A stretch of DNA of 46,250 nucleotides from an uncultured Eubacteriales bacterium (lineage in GTDB: Bacteria > Bacillota > Clostridia > Christensenellales > Christensenellaceae): the NCBI GenBank assembly GCA_948468985.1, contig CAOKKG010000005.1, positions 1 to 46,250 on the forward strand, written 5' to 3'. The first letter of the stretch is position 1. Every line of letters begins with the position of its first letter. The translations under genes were made by a program, and so were the position numbers. Under the pieces are notes generated by a model that saw nothing but the letters and a program-made list of their open reading frames with translations, ran no database searches and was not told the DNA's origin. Below are positions 30,669-39,505 of this stretch, piece after piece.

Positions 30669-32039
30669 ATGATTACCTATAAAGTGCCGGGCGATATGGA
30701 CAAGGTCACGGCGGAGGCATTTTTGAAAAGCCGCCTGCCCGCGCGGGAGGCAGAGCGCCTGCTTTCCGAGGGCAAGGTGCGCATGCTGCCGTTTTTTCGG
30801 GCGGTGGATCGCTTTGCGCCGCTTGCGCGGGGCAGCCGTGTGGCGCTATTGACCGACCGGGCGGCGGAGGCGTTTTTCCGCCCGCTCGAGATCGCCTATG
30901 AGGACGAGGAATTCCTCGTCGTGAATAAGCCCCAGGGCATGCTCTGCATTGAGGAGGGCGCGCAGGGGCGCAACCTGTACCGCATGGCGGCGGAGCATAT
31001 GAAAAACGAGGGTGAATACGATGTGAGGAGCCTGCATGTGCCCTATGTGTGCAATGTGCTGCCGCGGGAGATGGGCGGGCTTGTCATCGTCGCCAAGGAG
31101 CAATTCCTGTTCGAGCAGATGTTGGCCGCGCTCAAGGAGCGGCGCATCAAGCGGGTGTACCGCGCGATCGTGACGGGGGAAGCGCAGGATGAGGCGCTGC
31201 TGTACGGGTTTTTGGAGCCGGGGCACGGCCTCGCGCGGGCGGCGTTGCAGGAGCAGAGCAATCGCAACACCCGCCCGGCGGCGCTTCGGTACCGGCGGGT
31301 CGAGACGCGGGGGGAGCTCTCGCTTATAGAGATCGAGCCGATGAGCTTCCTAAAGCAGCAGATCCCCCTGCAATTGGCGGCGGCAGGGCTGCCGATCCTG
31401 GGCGATGGGCAATATGGCAGCCGGGCCGCAAACCGCCGGTTCGGCATCGACTGCCCGGCCGTCTGGGCGAACCGCATCGTGTTTGAGACAGGGCGGAGCA
31501 ACCCGATGGAATACCTGAATGGCAAGGAAATCTGCGCCTCGACCGTACAGATGCCGGGGATCGGGTATTTCACCGATCGCGCGGCGGAGGCCGTGCGGCG
31601 CGTGGAACCGCTCAACCGGAAGCAGATCGCGCAGGCGGCGCGCTTTCTGGCCGAAGTGGCCAAGGCGGCGGGGGACAAGCCCCCGGCCGCGTTTACGGAT
31701 GCGTGTAAGCCGGGTGCATTGCGGCGGCAGGCCGAGGACGGCAGGCTCCGCCTGTTCGGGTGCTTTGGCCCCGAGGGGCTGGAGGGCGTGCTCGGCCTGT
31801 CGGCAGAGGGCACGGCCTGCCTGTTCTGTGTGCGCGAGGCGGCACGGGGCAAGGGCGTCGGCCGGGAAATGCTTGATTTCGCGGCGGCGCAGGCCGGAGA
31901 GGGAAAGCCGCTCACCGTATACGTCGCGCCGGGCGCGGAGGCGTTCTTTGCGCACATGGGCTTTGCCGCGGTGGGCGAGGAGACCTGGGCGGGCGCGACC
32001 TGGCGCGTGATGCGGCGGGAGGCCGCGACAGCAAAGTAA
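30669..32039 (+). CDS. Catalytically dead RluA-fold domain fused to a GNAT acetyltransferase
   Basis: A 456-residue fusion. Residues 1-65 resemble an S4-type RNA-binding domain (AEAFLKSRLPAREAERLLSEGKV). Residues 72-290 have the RluA pseudouridine synthase fold (IAYEDEEFLVVNKPQGM, GLVIVAKEQ, LPILGDGQYGS). The catalytic motif HRLD reads NVLP at 129-132, so the essential Asp is Pro, and the substrate-binding HQIRV-type segment reads QQIPL (230-234). Residues 320-450 are a GNAT acetyltransferase with an intact acetyl-CoA loop RGKGVG (393-398) and FFAHMGF (426-432). It probably binds structured RNA or a ribosomal partner and acetylates something. It lies 12 bases after dnaB, in the same operon, with a weak ribosome site. 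Confidence 0.85.
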   Translation: MITYKVPGDMDKVTAEAFLKSRLPAREAERLLSEGKVRMLPFFRAVDRFAPLARGSRVALLTDRAAEAFFRPLEIAYEDEEFLVVNKPQGMLCIEEGAQGRNLYRMAAEHMKNEGEYDVRSLHVPYVCNVLPREMGGLVIVAKEQFLFEQMLAALKERRIKRVYRAIVTGEAQDEALLYGFLEPGHGLARAALQEQSNRNTRPAALRYRRVETRGELSLIEIEPMSFLKQQIPLQLAAAGLPILGDGQYGSRAANRRFGIDCPAVWANRIVFETGRSNPMEYLNGKEICASTVQMPGIGYFTDRAAEAVRRVEPLNRKQIAQAARFLAEVAKAAGDKPPAAFTDACKPGALRRQAEDGRLRLFGCFGPEGLEGVLGLSAEGTACLFCVREAARGKGVGREMLDFAAAQAGEGKPLTVYVAPGAEAFFAHMGFAAVGEETWAGATWRVMRREAATAK

Positions 32040-32252
32040 AAATTCCCCGGCAAGGCGTCCGGGAGGAGTCGTCCTGGGGGAATAACCGCGAAAAGACCGG
32101 GAAGATTCGCCGCCTGGGGCGCATGCGATTTTGGCACGGCCCGAAAGCGATGCCGCCTGCCCTTTGCGGAGGCGGGAAAGTTTTCGCTTGACCGCGCGTT
32201 CTGCATGGCAGGACAGAAACCTCGCATAGACAGCGAAAACAGAAAGCATCAT

Positions 32253-32285
32253 AAAACCCCGCGCGGACGGCCGCGACGGGGTTTT
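32253..32285. terminator. Bidirectional terminator between the RluA-GNAT and solute-binding genes
   Basis: AAAACCCCG / CGGGGTTTT stem with an inner GCGCGGACGGCCGCGA loop that can itself pair. It lies between converging genes; the rest of 32040-32312 shows nothing else. Confidence 0.88.
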
Positions 32286-32312
32286 TGGTTGCATGCATTT
32301 GCAGGGCGGTTC

Positions 32313-33176
32313 TTAGGAGGCGGTATATTCTAAAAGCCCCCAGGTATCGCGCAGCTCGGCCAGTTTGCCGCTGGCGCGCAGGCGGGACAGCGAGGTGTTG
32401 ATGAGCGCCGTGACATCCGCGTTGTCGCTCCATAATAGGAAGCGGTAGGAGGCGAAGCCGACCGGTTCCTCGATGCGGCGCAGCTCTGCAAAGGATTCGA
32501 GCTTATAGCGCGGGGCAATGAGCGCGGCGCAGTCCCCGCGGGACAGGGACGCAATCCCGTCCGGGTAGGACGAACAGAGGTGCAGATCGACCGCAATCTC
32601 CAGCTTTTTGAACATGGAGGCGACGGCGGACTTGGTGATGTCCGAACTCAGCACGCGCACGCGCTGATTGGTGAGCGCCCACAGGCTGTCGGCCGTGCTC
32701 TCCGCCGGGCAGAAGGCATACACGCCATCCGTGAAATAGGCGTTGGACAGCGACAGCCCCTGCGTCTTGAGCGGGCCGCTCACATACATGCCGAGCGCGA
32801 TGTGGATCTGCCCGGTTTTGAGGAGGTAGGACGCCTCCTGCGAGGAGATGGTGCGAAAACTCACCGCCTTATCCGGGTACAGGTCGGAAAGCACGGCGGC
32901 GGCGACATCGCGTTCAAAGCCGGTCACTTCGCCCGTGTCGTCCACGGCGGCAAAAGCGCTCGGCGCGGCGATGCCCACGACGATCTCGCCGAGGTCGGCA
33001 AAGGAGGCCGTCCCAGCCGAGGGCTTGCGGCGGGCGCGCAAAAAGACGACTCCGCCCACGACGAGCAGGACTGCCGCCAGGCAGAGCAGGACGCGGCGCA
33101 GCGTCAGCGCTCTTGTTAGCCTTTGCAGCTGCGGCCGGTGTTTTTTCCAGTAATATTGAAGCTTGAAAGGGAGCAT
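32313..33176 (-). CDS. Membrane-anchored periplasmic-binding-protein-like (PBP2, SBP_bac_3) protein
   Basis: A 287-residue protein: a basic cytosolic stretch of about 30 residues, one transmembrane helix (VLLCLAAVLLVVGGVVFL) near 33-50, then an extracellular type 2 binding domain as in amino-acid ABC transporters (GEIVVGIAAPSAF, TGFERDVAAAVLSDLY, SNAYFTDGVYAF, LINTSLSRLRASGKLAELRDTWG in parts). There is no lipobox and no permease gene beside it, so it may be a sensor or orphan binding protein. ATG 33176 follows AGGAGAAG closely; the nine codons before it are unlikely to be used. It lies 78 bases downstream of ispE on the same strand. Confidence 0.8.
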   Translation of the reverse strand: MLPFKLQYYWKKHRPQLQRLTRALTLRRVLLCLAAVLLVVGGVVFLRARRKPSAGTASFADLGEIVVGIAAPSAFAAVDDTGEVTGFERDVAAAVLSDLYPDKAVSFRTISSQEASYLLKTGQIHIALGMYVSGPLKTQGLSLSNAYFTDGVYAFCPAESTADSLWALTNQRVRVLSSDITKSAVASMFKKLEIAVDLHLCSSYPDGIASLSRGDCAALIAPRYKLESFAELRRIEEPVGFASYRFLLWSDNADVTALINTSLSRLRASGKLAELRDTWGLLEYTAS

Positions 33177-33254
33177 GCGACTTCTCCTGTGTCCATTTAC
33201 CAAGGGATGCCTCTATTATAGCGAACGGCGGCGCGGGGAAATGCAAAAAATATG

Positions 33255-34121
33255 TTACATTTCCGGGGGGATCGCCCAGACGAGCGAGCGGGGTGTGTTT
33301 TGCAAAACGGCGCAGAATCCGCCGGCAAAGCGCGGACGCGCGGCCTCGGCGGCGTCCTTGTCCGGATACACGCCGATGCAGACGCTTCCGCTGCCCGTCA
33401 TGAACGCGCCGAGGCAGGCCGGGTCCTCCCGCAGGCGAGACAGCGTCGCGGGGATCGCGGGGCAGAGTGCGGCGCAGGCGTCCGTGAGCGCGTTGGCCGT
33501 GTGGGCGAGGAAGGCTTCCCCGTCGCCCTGGGCGAGCGCGGCGAGCACCGCGTCCACATCGCCATGCGCGCCGCCCACCCGGTCATAGGCTGCATAGGCC
33601 TGTCCCGCGGTCACAAAGCCGTCCGCCCGCACGGCGAGGTAGGCCGGGGAAAAGGCATTGGGCACGGGCGAGAGTTCTTCCCCGCGCCCGCGGCAGCGCA
33701 TGCAGCCGCCCCTCAGCAGGAAGCTGACATCCGACCCAATCTCTGCGCCGAGGTGGGACAGTACCTCTGGCGAAAAGGGGCGGGAAAACAGCTCGTTTAG
33801 CGCGAAGAGCAGCCCGGCGGCGTCAGCGCTGCTCCCCCCCATGCCAGAGGCAAAGGGAATGCCCTTTTGGATGCGCGCGTGGATGCCGCCCGCAAGGCCG
33901 CTTTTTGCGAAAAAGAGCCTGGCTGCCCGGAAGGCGGTGTTTTGCTCCTGTGCGACGCCAGGGCAGTCGATGCGGATGCCCGGCGCGGGGCGCAGAAAAA
34001 GCGTGTCGTACAGGTCGACGCTCTGCATCAGTGTGTCGACCGCGTGAAAGCCGCCGGGAAGGCCGCCCGTGATGTCCAAAAACAGGTTGACCTTGGCGGA
34101 GGCTTGGAGAATGTATTCCAT
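33255..34121 (-). CDS. ispE: 4-diphosphocytidyl-2-C-methyl-D-erythritol kinase
   Basis: A 288-residue GHMP-family kinase of the non-mevalonate isoprenoid pathway. It phosphorylates CDP-methylerythritol with ATP. The N-terminus MEYILQASAKVNLFLDI carries the catalytic Lys region, PFASGMGGSSADAA is the glycine-rich ATP loop (about residues 88-101), and GAFMTGSGSVCIGV is the C-terminal GHMP motif. A start at 34121 matches the family N-terminus; the ribosome site is weak, and the open frame to 34301 is antisense to the next gene. Confidence 0.95.
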   Translation of the reverse strand: MEYILQASAKVNLFLDITGGLPGGFHAVDTLMQSVDLYDTLFLRPAPGIRIDCPGVAQEQNTAFRAARLFFAKSGLAGGIHARIQKGIPFASGMGGSSADAAGLLFALNELFSRPFSPEVLSHLGAEIGSDVSFLLRGGCMRCRGRGEELSPVPNAFSPAYLAVRADGFVTAGQAYAAYDRVGGAHGDVDAVLAALAQGDGEAFLAHTANALTDACAALCPAIPATLSRLREDPACLGAFMTGSGSVCIGVYPDKDAAEAARPRFAGGFCAVLQNTPRSLVWAIPPEM

Positions 34122-34195
34122 ATGTGAATTCCGATCTGTGAAAGTTGCCCCGGCAAGCCGCGGCAGGACTATTATAGCATAATTTCGGCAAAAGA

Positions 34196-34224
34196 TTTGT
34201 AAAAGTGCGCAGGTATGGTAAAAT
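34196..34224 (+). promoter_or_regulatory. Promoter of the rRNA methyltransferase gene
   Basis: TTTGTA (34196-34201), 17-base spacer, TAAAAT (34219-34224). Confidence 0.62.
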
Positions 34225-34268
34225 AGAGGGAAATCAGGACGGCCCGGCGGGCAGAGCGGAGAAGAGAA

Positions 34269-35129
34269 ATGTTTGTGGCAAGCGGCATGCAGGATTATCA
34301 ACTATACGACACCGGCGAGGGGATGAAGCTGGAGAGCTGGGCGGGCATCTGGCTTTCGAGGCCGGATCCGCAGGCGATTTGGAAAAAGCAATTTCCCGGG
34401 AAATGGGAAAAGGCGGCGGCCGTGTATCGCCGCAGCAGCGCGGGCGGCGGACATTGGGAATATAAAAGAAAGCTCCCCGAGCGGTGGGAGGTGGAGATCG
34501 GCGGATTGCGGTTCTATGTGCGCCCGACGGGGTTCAAGCACACGGGGCTGTTCCCCGAGCAGTCCTGCAACTGGGCATTTATCCGCGAACACACCGCGCC
34601 GGGCGACCGGGTGCTCAACTTGTTTGCCTATACCGGCGGGGCAACATTGGCCGCGGCGGCGGCAGGCGCGGAGGTGGCGCATGTGGACGCAGCCAAGGGC
34701 ATGGTCGCCTGGGCGCGGGAAAATGCGGCGCTTTCGGGGCTATCTGACCGGCCGATTCGCTATATCGTGGATGACTGCTTGAAATTCGTGAAGCGCGAAC
34801 AGCGGCGTGGCCGGCAGTATGAGGGGATCATCATGGACCCGCCGAGCTATGGCCGCGGCAGCGGCGGCGAGGTGTGGAAGCTCGAGGACTCGATCGCCGA
34901 ATTGGTGGAAGAGGCCGCGAAGCTCCTAAGCCCGCGGGCGAAGTTCTTCCTCTTGAGCTCATACACGACGGGGCTGTCGGCGGTCGTGACGGGAAACCTG
35001 TTGGAACAGTATGTCCGAAGCCGCCTGGGCGGGCGTATCGAGGCGGATACGCTGGCCATCCCGGTGGAGCAGAGCCGCCTGTACCTGCCCTGCGGGACGA
35101 CGGCGCGGTGGATGCGCGAGGAAGCCTGA
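34269..35129 (+). CDS. Class I SAM-dependent rRNA methyltransferase (RlmI/RlmK-like)
   Basis: A 286-residue methyltransferase with the RlmI/K catalytic domain. FKHTGLFPEQSCNW precedes the fold, motif I is LNLFAYTGGATLAAAAAGAEV, motif II is HVDAAKGMVAWARENA, and motif IV is IIMDPPSYGRG. It lacks the N-terminal PUA domain of RlmI, as in several shorter members. The likely product is a methylated base in 23S rRNA; the exact position cannot be told. Its TGA is directly followed by the ATG of the pseudouridine synthase gene, so the two rRNA-type modification enzymes are translationally coupled. Confidence 0.88.
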   Translation: MFVASGMQDYQLYDTGEGMKLESWAGIWLSRPDPQAIWKKQFPGKWEKAAAVYRRSSAGGGHWEYKRKLPERWEVEIGGLRFYVRPTGFKHTGLFPEQSCNWAFIREHTAPGDRVLNLFAYTGGATLAAAAAGAEVAHVDAAKGMVAWARENAALSGLSDRPIRYIVDDCLKFVKREQRRGRQYEGIIMDPPSYGRGSGGEVWKLEDSIAELVEEAAKLLSPRAKFFLLSSYTTGLSAVVTGNLLEQYVRSRLGGRIEADTLAIPVEQSRLYLPCGTTARWMREEA

Positions 35130-35813
35130 ATGCATATCCTGTTTGAGGACAACCATGTGCTCGTCGCGGTGAAGCCGCCGATGGTCCCGACGCAGGCGGA
35201 CGCCTCGGGCGACGCGGACATGCTGGGCATGGTGCGCGAATATCTGCGCGAGACCTATCACAAGCCGGGCAATGTGTATGTGGGGCTGCTCCACCGGCTG
35301 GACAGGCCGGTGGGCGGCGTGATGGTGTTTGCAAAGACCTCCAAGGCGGCGTCGCGGCTGAGCCGGCAGATTCGCGAGGGTGGGATGCAAAAAGAGTACC
35401 TTGCCGTCGTGCACGGCCTGCCCCCGGCAGAGGGGCGGATGGAGGACTTCCTCTTAAAAGATGGCACGAAAAATAGGGTCAAGGTCGTGCGCGAAGGCAT
35501 CCCCGGGGCGAAGCGGGCGGCGCTCTCCTTCCGGCGGGAGGCGGCGCGGCGGGACAGAAGTCTGGTGCGCGTCTTTTTGGAGACCGGCCGGCCGCATCAG
35601 ATCCGCGTGCAGTTTGCCTCGCGCGGATACCCCCTGCTCGGCGACATGCGCTATGGCCGCGGGGAAGGGGGCGGCATCGCGCTCTATTCGGCGGGGATCG
35701 GCTTTGCGCACCCGGTGAGTGGCGAACGCCTGTTTTTCGCCTCGCTTCCCCACGGCGGATTCTTTCGGGAATTTTCGGAAAATGCGCCCGAAACGGAAAG
35801 CCTGTTTTTATAA
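35130..35813 (+). CDS. RluA-family pseudouridine synthase
   Basis: A 227-residue enzyme converting uridine to pseudouridine in rRNA or tRNA. Unlike the fusion at 30669, it keeps the catalytic motif HRLD at residues 55-58 (HRLDRPVGG) and the Tyr-containing QKEYLAVVHG. It also keeps RPHQIRVQFASRGYPLLGD with its substrate-binding Arg. It has no S4 domain. The target site is unknown. Coupled to the methyltransferase gene without a gap. Confidence 0.93.
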   Translation: MHILFEDNHVLVAVKPPMVPTQADASGDADMLGMVREYLRETYHKPGNVYVGLLHRLDRPVGGVMVFAKTSKAASRLSRQIREGGMQKEYLAVVHGLPPAEGRMEDFLLKDGTKNRVKVVREGIPGAKRAALSFRREAARRDRSLVRVFLETGRPHQIRVQFASRGYPLLGDMRYGRGEGGGIALYSAGIGFAHPVSGERLFFASLPHGGFFREFSENAPETESLFL

Positions 35814-35842
35814 AAATCCTCGAAAATTTCGCAAGAAATTGT

Positions 35843-35870
35843 TTGAAAAGCGAAAACAATGTGATATAGT
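35843..35870 (+). promoter_or_regulatory. Promoter of the small protein gene at 35968
   Basis: TTGAAA (35843-35848), 16-base spacer, TATAGT (35865-35870). The surrounding bases are notably A/T-rich, leaving a leader of about 90 bases. Confidence 0.65.
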
Positions 35871-35967
35871 AATTGTAAGGGTTGTTAGGGAAATAAAGGT
35901 AGTAATATTCCGAAATTTGGAATGGGTTTACCTCGAACGACCTAAAAAAGAATGGAGGTAGTTTTTA

Positions 35968-36201
35968 ATGAAAGTTAAAAATATTAAAGAACCCAAGAAG
36001 TTTTTTGAAGTGCTGAACAGCTGCAAAGGGACGATCGAGCTTATCACTTCCGAGGGCGACCGGTTGAACCTCAAGTCCAAGCTGAGCCAGTACATCGCGC
36101 TTACGCAGATGTTCAAGGATGCGCAGATCGGCGAGATCGAGATCATCGTATCCGAACCGGAAGACATGAGCAAGATCATCGACTTCCTCGTAAGGGGCTG
36201 A
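35968..36201 (+). CDS. Small conserved protein of unknown function
   Basis: A 77-residue soluble protein with an alternating strand/helix pattern: KKFFEVLNSCKGTIELITS, GDRLNLKSKLSQYIALTQMF, IGEIEIIVSEPEDMSKIIDFL. Similar small proteins occur in Clostridia and are often mislabelled as poly(A) polymerase fragments; I assign no function. AATGGAGGTAG lies 6 bases ahead of ATG 35968. It has its own promoter and terminator, and codon use matches the genome, so it is a real gene. Confidence 0.85.
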   Translation: MKVKNIKEPKKFFEVLNSCKGTIELITSEGDRLNLKSKLSQYIALTQMFKDAQIGEIEIIVSEPEDMSKIIDFLVRG

Positions 36202-36217
36202 ACCCTGGTTTGGCATG

Positions 36218-36241
36218 GGCCGCGTTTGCGGCCTTTTTTTT
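36218..36241 (+). terminator. Terminator of the small protein gene
   Basis: GGCCGC / GCGGCC stem, GTTT loop, then eight T. Confidence 0.9.
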
Positions 36242-36298
36242 ATACTTTTTTTGTCCCCCGGGGCTATGGTACAATAAAGAAAATGAAAGGAGCGGCGT

Positions 36299-39200
36299 AT
36301 GCAGATCTTCTATAGCGCCCTGCCCGCGGCGGTGCAGGCGGCGTTTTATGCCCGGGTGCGGCAGGTGCTCTCCCACGGGGGGCAGGCGATTGTGATCGTC
36401 CCCGCGCAGGCGAGCTTTCTCACCGAACGCGGGATTTTGGACAAGCTCGGCCTTGACGGGTTTTTGGACCTCGAGGTGCTGAGCTTTGAAAAACTCACTG
36501 AGCGCGTGGCGGCGCTTTCGGGCGGACGCGCGGTGCAGACGCTGGACGCATCCGGCTTTGCCATGCTTGCGAAATTGGCTTTGGCCGGGTGCGCAGGCGA
36601 ACTCTTCGTGCTGGACAGCCGCGACCCCTCCTTGCACATGCGCGCGGCGGAGCTCATCGCGTCGCTCAAGAGCGAGGGCATCGCGCCGGAGGAGATCGAC
36701 CGGCTTGCGGACGGGGCGGTGGGCGGCATGCAGAAAAAACTGCGCGACATCGCATTGGTATACCGCCGGATGCAGGCGCTCGCCGGGGAGGATTTCTCCG
36801 ACAGCCGGGACATGGAACGCATGGCGCAGGCAGAATTTGCCTCGACGCCCCTCGTGACCCGGCGCGAGGTGCTGGTGTACGGCTTTGATGTGCTCCCGGA
36901 GCTGCGCATGCGGTCGATCTGCGCATTGGCGGCGGCCGCGCGGGAGGTGTCCGTCTTTTCCGAGGCGGCGGAGGACGGCGTGCTGGACCGGCAATGGGGC
37001 AACCTCCGGCGGCTCGCGGCGATGGCGGAGAGGGGCGGCATCCCCGTGCGCATGCACGAAGTCCCTTCCCCCGCGGGCAGGGGCGAGGCGGCGACGCTGT
37101 TCCAAAACCTATATGCCTACCCCTGGCACGCGCAGGCAGACGCCCCGGTGGACATCCGCCTGCTCTCCCTGCCCGACCGGGCGGAGGAGGTGCGCTTTGC
37201 GGCAGCGGAAATTCTGCGCTATACCTGCCGGGAGGGCGGGCATATGCGCGACATCGGCGTCATCGTGGGCGATACGGCGGCGTATGCGCGGGCGGTGGAG
37301 CAGGTCTTTTCCGAGGCGGAGATTCCATTCTTTTTGCAGGGCAAGCGCAGTCTTTCCAAAAGCGGCCTGTGGGCGTGGATGAAGCCGCTGCTCGCGCTCT
37401 TGTACCGGGAAAACTGGCGCGTGGGCGAGGCGATGGCCTATGCGAAAAGCGCGCTTTCGGCGCATGCGGCAGAGGCGGACGGTCTTGTGCGGTATTGCCG
37501 GGAGCGCGGCGTGCGGGGGTATCAGATCAAAAACGGGCTGGGCGCGGATGCGCCGCCCGAGATCGAGGCGCTGCGCCAGGAGATATTTGCGCCGCTAAAC
37601 GCCCTTCGCGAACGAGTAGGGCAGGAGAATCTGAGCGATATTTTGCTCTCGCACATGCGGCAAATGGGCGTGGAGGAATGCCTTGCCGGACAGGCGGAGG
37701 CGGCGGAAGCGGCGGGACTGCTCCGGGAAAACCGATTCCTCCGGCAGGTATACCCCGCGGCGGAGGAGCTTTTGCAAAACGCGGCGCTGCTCGGGCGGCT
37801 GCCCGTGCGGGACTATGCCGACGCGTTGGAGGCCGGGTTCGCCGCGCGGGAGATCGCGGTGCTCCCCCCGTCCACGGACGAGGTAGTGGTGGGCGACGCG
37901 ATCCACGCCATCTGGGCGCGCAAAAAGCGGTTGTTCGTGCTGGGCATGAACGAGGGGATGCTCCCGGGCGTCCCGGACGAGGGCGGGCTCATCACCGGGG
38001 CCGAGGCGGAGGAGCTGCGCATGCGGCAGCCGCAGTTCCCGAGCAAGATGAGTTTTGCCGACCAGAAGGCGTATCTGCGCAAAAACCTGACGCTCGGCGA
38101 AAAGCTGTATTTCAGCTTTAACCGGCAGGATGGGCAGCCTTCCTTCCTCGTCGACCGATTGCAAAAAATATTCCCGGCAATGCCGGTGGAGACGCTTGAG
38201 CGTGTGCGCGTCCCGCACCGGCGGGCGATGCTGGGCATCCTGGCCGGGGAGCTCCGCGCGGCGGCGGACGAGGGGGCTTTGCCCGGGGCGGCGACGGCGG
38301 CCTATTTTGCGGGGGACGCCGCCCGGCTCGGGCGCATGCTGGCCGAGGTGTACCAAAAGCCGGACATCGCGCCCATGAGCGAGCGGACGGCGCGGGCGCT
38401 GTATGGCGCGCCGCGGGCCACCGTGTCCCGGCTGGAGGGGTATTACCGCTGCCCCTACCGGCACTTTGTGGACTACGGCCTGCGCCCGCAGGAGACGCGC
38501 GACTTCGGCGAGGACGCGATGCAGGCGGGCACTTATGTGCATGCGCTCCTCGAGGAGTTCACGGCCGAGGCGCAGCGGCAGGGCGCGGACTTTGAATCGA
38601 TGAGCGAGGCGCAGATCGACGCGCAGTTGGCGAACATCGCGGCGCGCCTGCGCGCCAGCCACAATTACGGCATCTTTTTGCAGAAGCGCTATGCCTTCAT
38701 GGAAAAGCGCTTGCGCGAGGAGGCGGGGTATGCCATGCGGGCGGTGCGCGCGCAGTTTGCAGGGACGCGGGCGCGCATCGCGGGGGAGGAGCTGGCCTTT
38801 GGCGGCGACATTTTGCGCATCCCCACGCGGTTTGGCATGCTCACCGTGCGCGGCAAGATCGACCGGGTGGACACCGCCCGGGGTGCGGAGGACCGCGAAT
38901 ACCTGCGCGTCGTGGATTATAAGACGGGCGCGCGCAAGTTCAGCCTGTCGGATGTGTACTATGGCGTGGGGTTACAGCTCGTGGTGTACCTCATGGCGGC
39001 GGAAAACCGCCTGGCCGCGCTCGGACATCCGGCGGAACCGGCGGGCGGGTTCTACTTCTCGATCCGCCTGCCGTATCTGGAGGAGGACGAAGATGAGGGG
39101 AAGCGCCTTATGGGCTTCCGCATGAATGGATTTTTGCTCGCGTCCTATGACGCGGCGCGGGCGCTGGACGCGGGGGACAAGAAGCTCTTGAGCATGAATG

Positions 39201-39505
39201 CAGAGCTTGATCCGGCGGAGGAACAGGTGCGGACGGGCGACAATTGCTTTACGCGCGAGGAATTGGAGGACATCTTTGCCTTTGCGCGGCACAGCATCGT
39301 GCAGGCGGCGGAGCAGATCTACGGCGGCAAGCTCGAGGTCTGCCCGCTCGAACAGGACGGGCGGATGCCGTGCGACAACTGCCCCTATGGCGCGGTGTGC
39401 ATGCGGGACGCGGCCGCCGTGCCGGCCAAGTGGGCGGCCAAGATGGACAAGGAAGAGGCGCTCTTGCGCATGCGCCGGGAAATGGAGGAAGAATGGGACG
39501 GGTGA
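36299..39505 (+). CDS. addB: AddB subunit of the AddAB helicase-nuclease, P-loop not conserved
   Basis: A 1068-residue partner of AddA in double-strand break processing at Chi sites. The C-terminal RecB-type nuclease shows the YYRCPYRHF cysteine near residue 717, YVHALLEEF, the catalytic RVVDYKTG near 870, and the iron-sulfur cysteines in PCDNCPYGAVC near 1022-1031. The N-terminus, where AddB normally has GRAGSGKT-like Walker A, reads MQIFYSALPAAVQAAF followed by the conserved IVIVPAQASFLTERG. ATP binding in this subunit is therefore probably lost, as in the related RexB. AAAGGAGCGG precedes ATG 36299. Its last 13 bases overlap addA. Confidence 0.92.
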   Translation: MQIFYSALPAAVQAAFYARVRQVLSHGGQAIVIVPAQASFLTERGILDKLGLDGFLDLEVLSFEKLTERVAALSGGRAVQTLDASGFAMLAKLALAGCAGELFVLDSRDPSLHMRAAELIASLKSEGIAPEEIDRLADGAVGGMQKKLRDIALVYRRMQALAGEDFSDSRDMERMAQAEFASTPLVTRREVLVYGFDVLPELRMRSICALAAAAREVSVFSEAAEDGVLDRQWGNLRRLAAMAERGGIPVRMHEVPSPAGRGEAATLFQNLYAYPWHAQADAPVDIRLLSLPDRAEEVRFAAAEILRYTCREGGHMRDIGVIVGDTAAYARAVEQVFSEAEIPFFLQGKRSLSKSGLWAWMKPLLALLYRENWRVGEAMAYAKSALSAHAAEADGLVRYCRERGVRGYQIKNGLGADAPPEIEALRQEIFAPLNALRERVGQENLSDILLSHMRQMGVEECLAGQAEAAEAAGLLRENRFLRQVYPAAEELLQNAALLGRLPVRDYADALEAGFAAREIAVLPPSTDEVVVGDAIHAIWARKKRLFVLGMNEGMLPGVPDEGGLITGAEAEELRMRQPQFPSKMSFADQKAYLRKNLTLGEKLYFSFNRQDGQPSFLVDRLQKIFPAMPVETLERVRVPHRRAMLGILAGELRAAADEGALPGAATAAYFAGDAARLGRMLAEVYQKPDIAPMSERTARALYGAPRATVSRLEGYYRCPYRHFVDYGLRPQETRDFGEDAMQAGTYVHALLEEFTAEAQRQGADFESMSEAQIDAQLANIAARLRASHNYGIFLQKRYAFMEKRLREEAGYAMRAVRAQFAGTRARIAGEELAFGGDILRIPTRFGMLTVRGKIDRVDTARGAEDREYLRVVDYKTGARKFSLSDVYYGVGLQLVVYLMAAENRLAALGHPAEPAGGFYFSIRLPYLEEDEDEGKRLMGFRMNGFLLASYDAARALDAGDKKLLSMNAELDPAEEQVRTGDNCFTREELEDIFAFARHSIVQAAEQIYGGKLEVCPLEQDGRMPCDNCPYGAVCMRDAAAVPAKWAAKMDKEEALLRMRREMEEEWDG

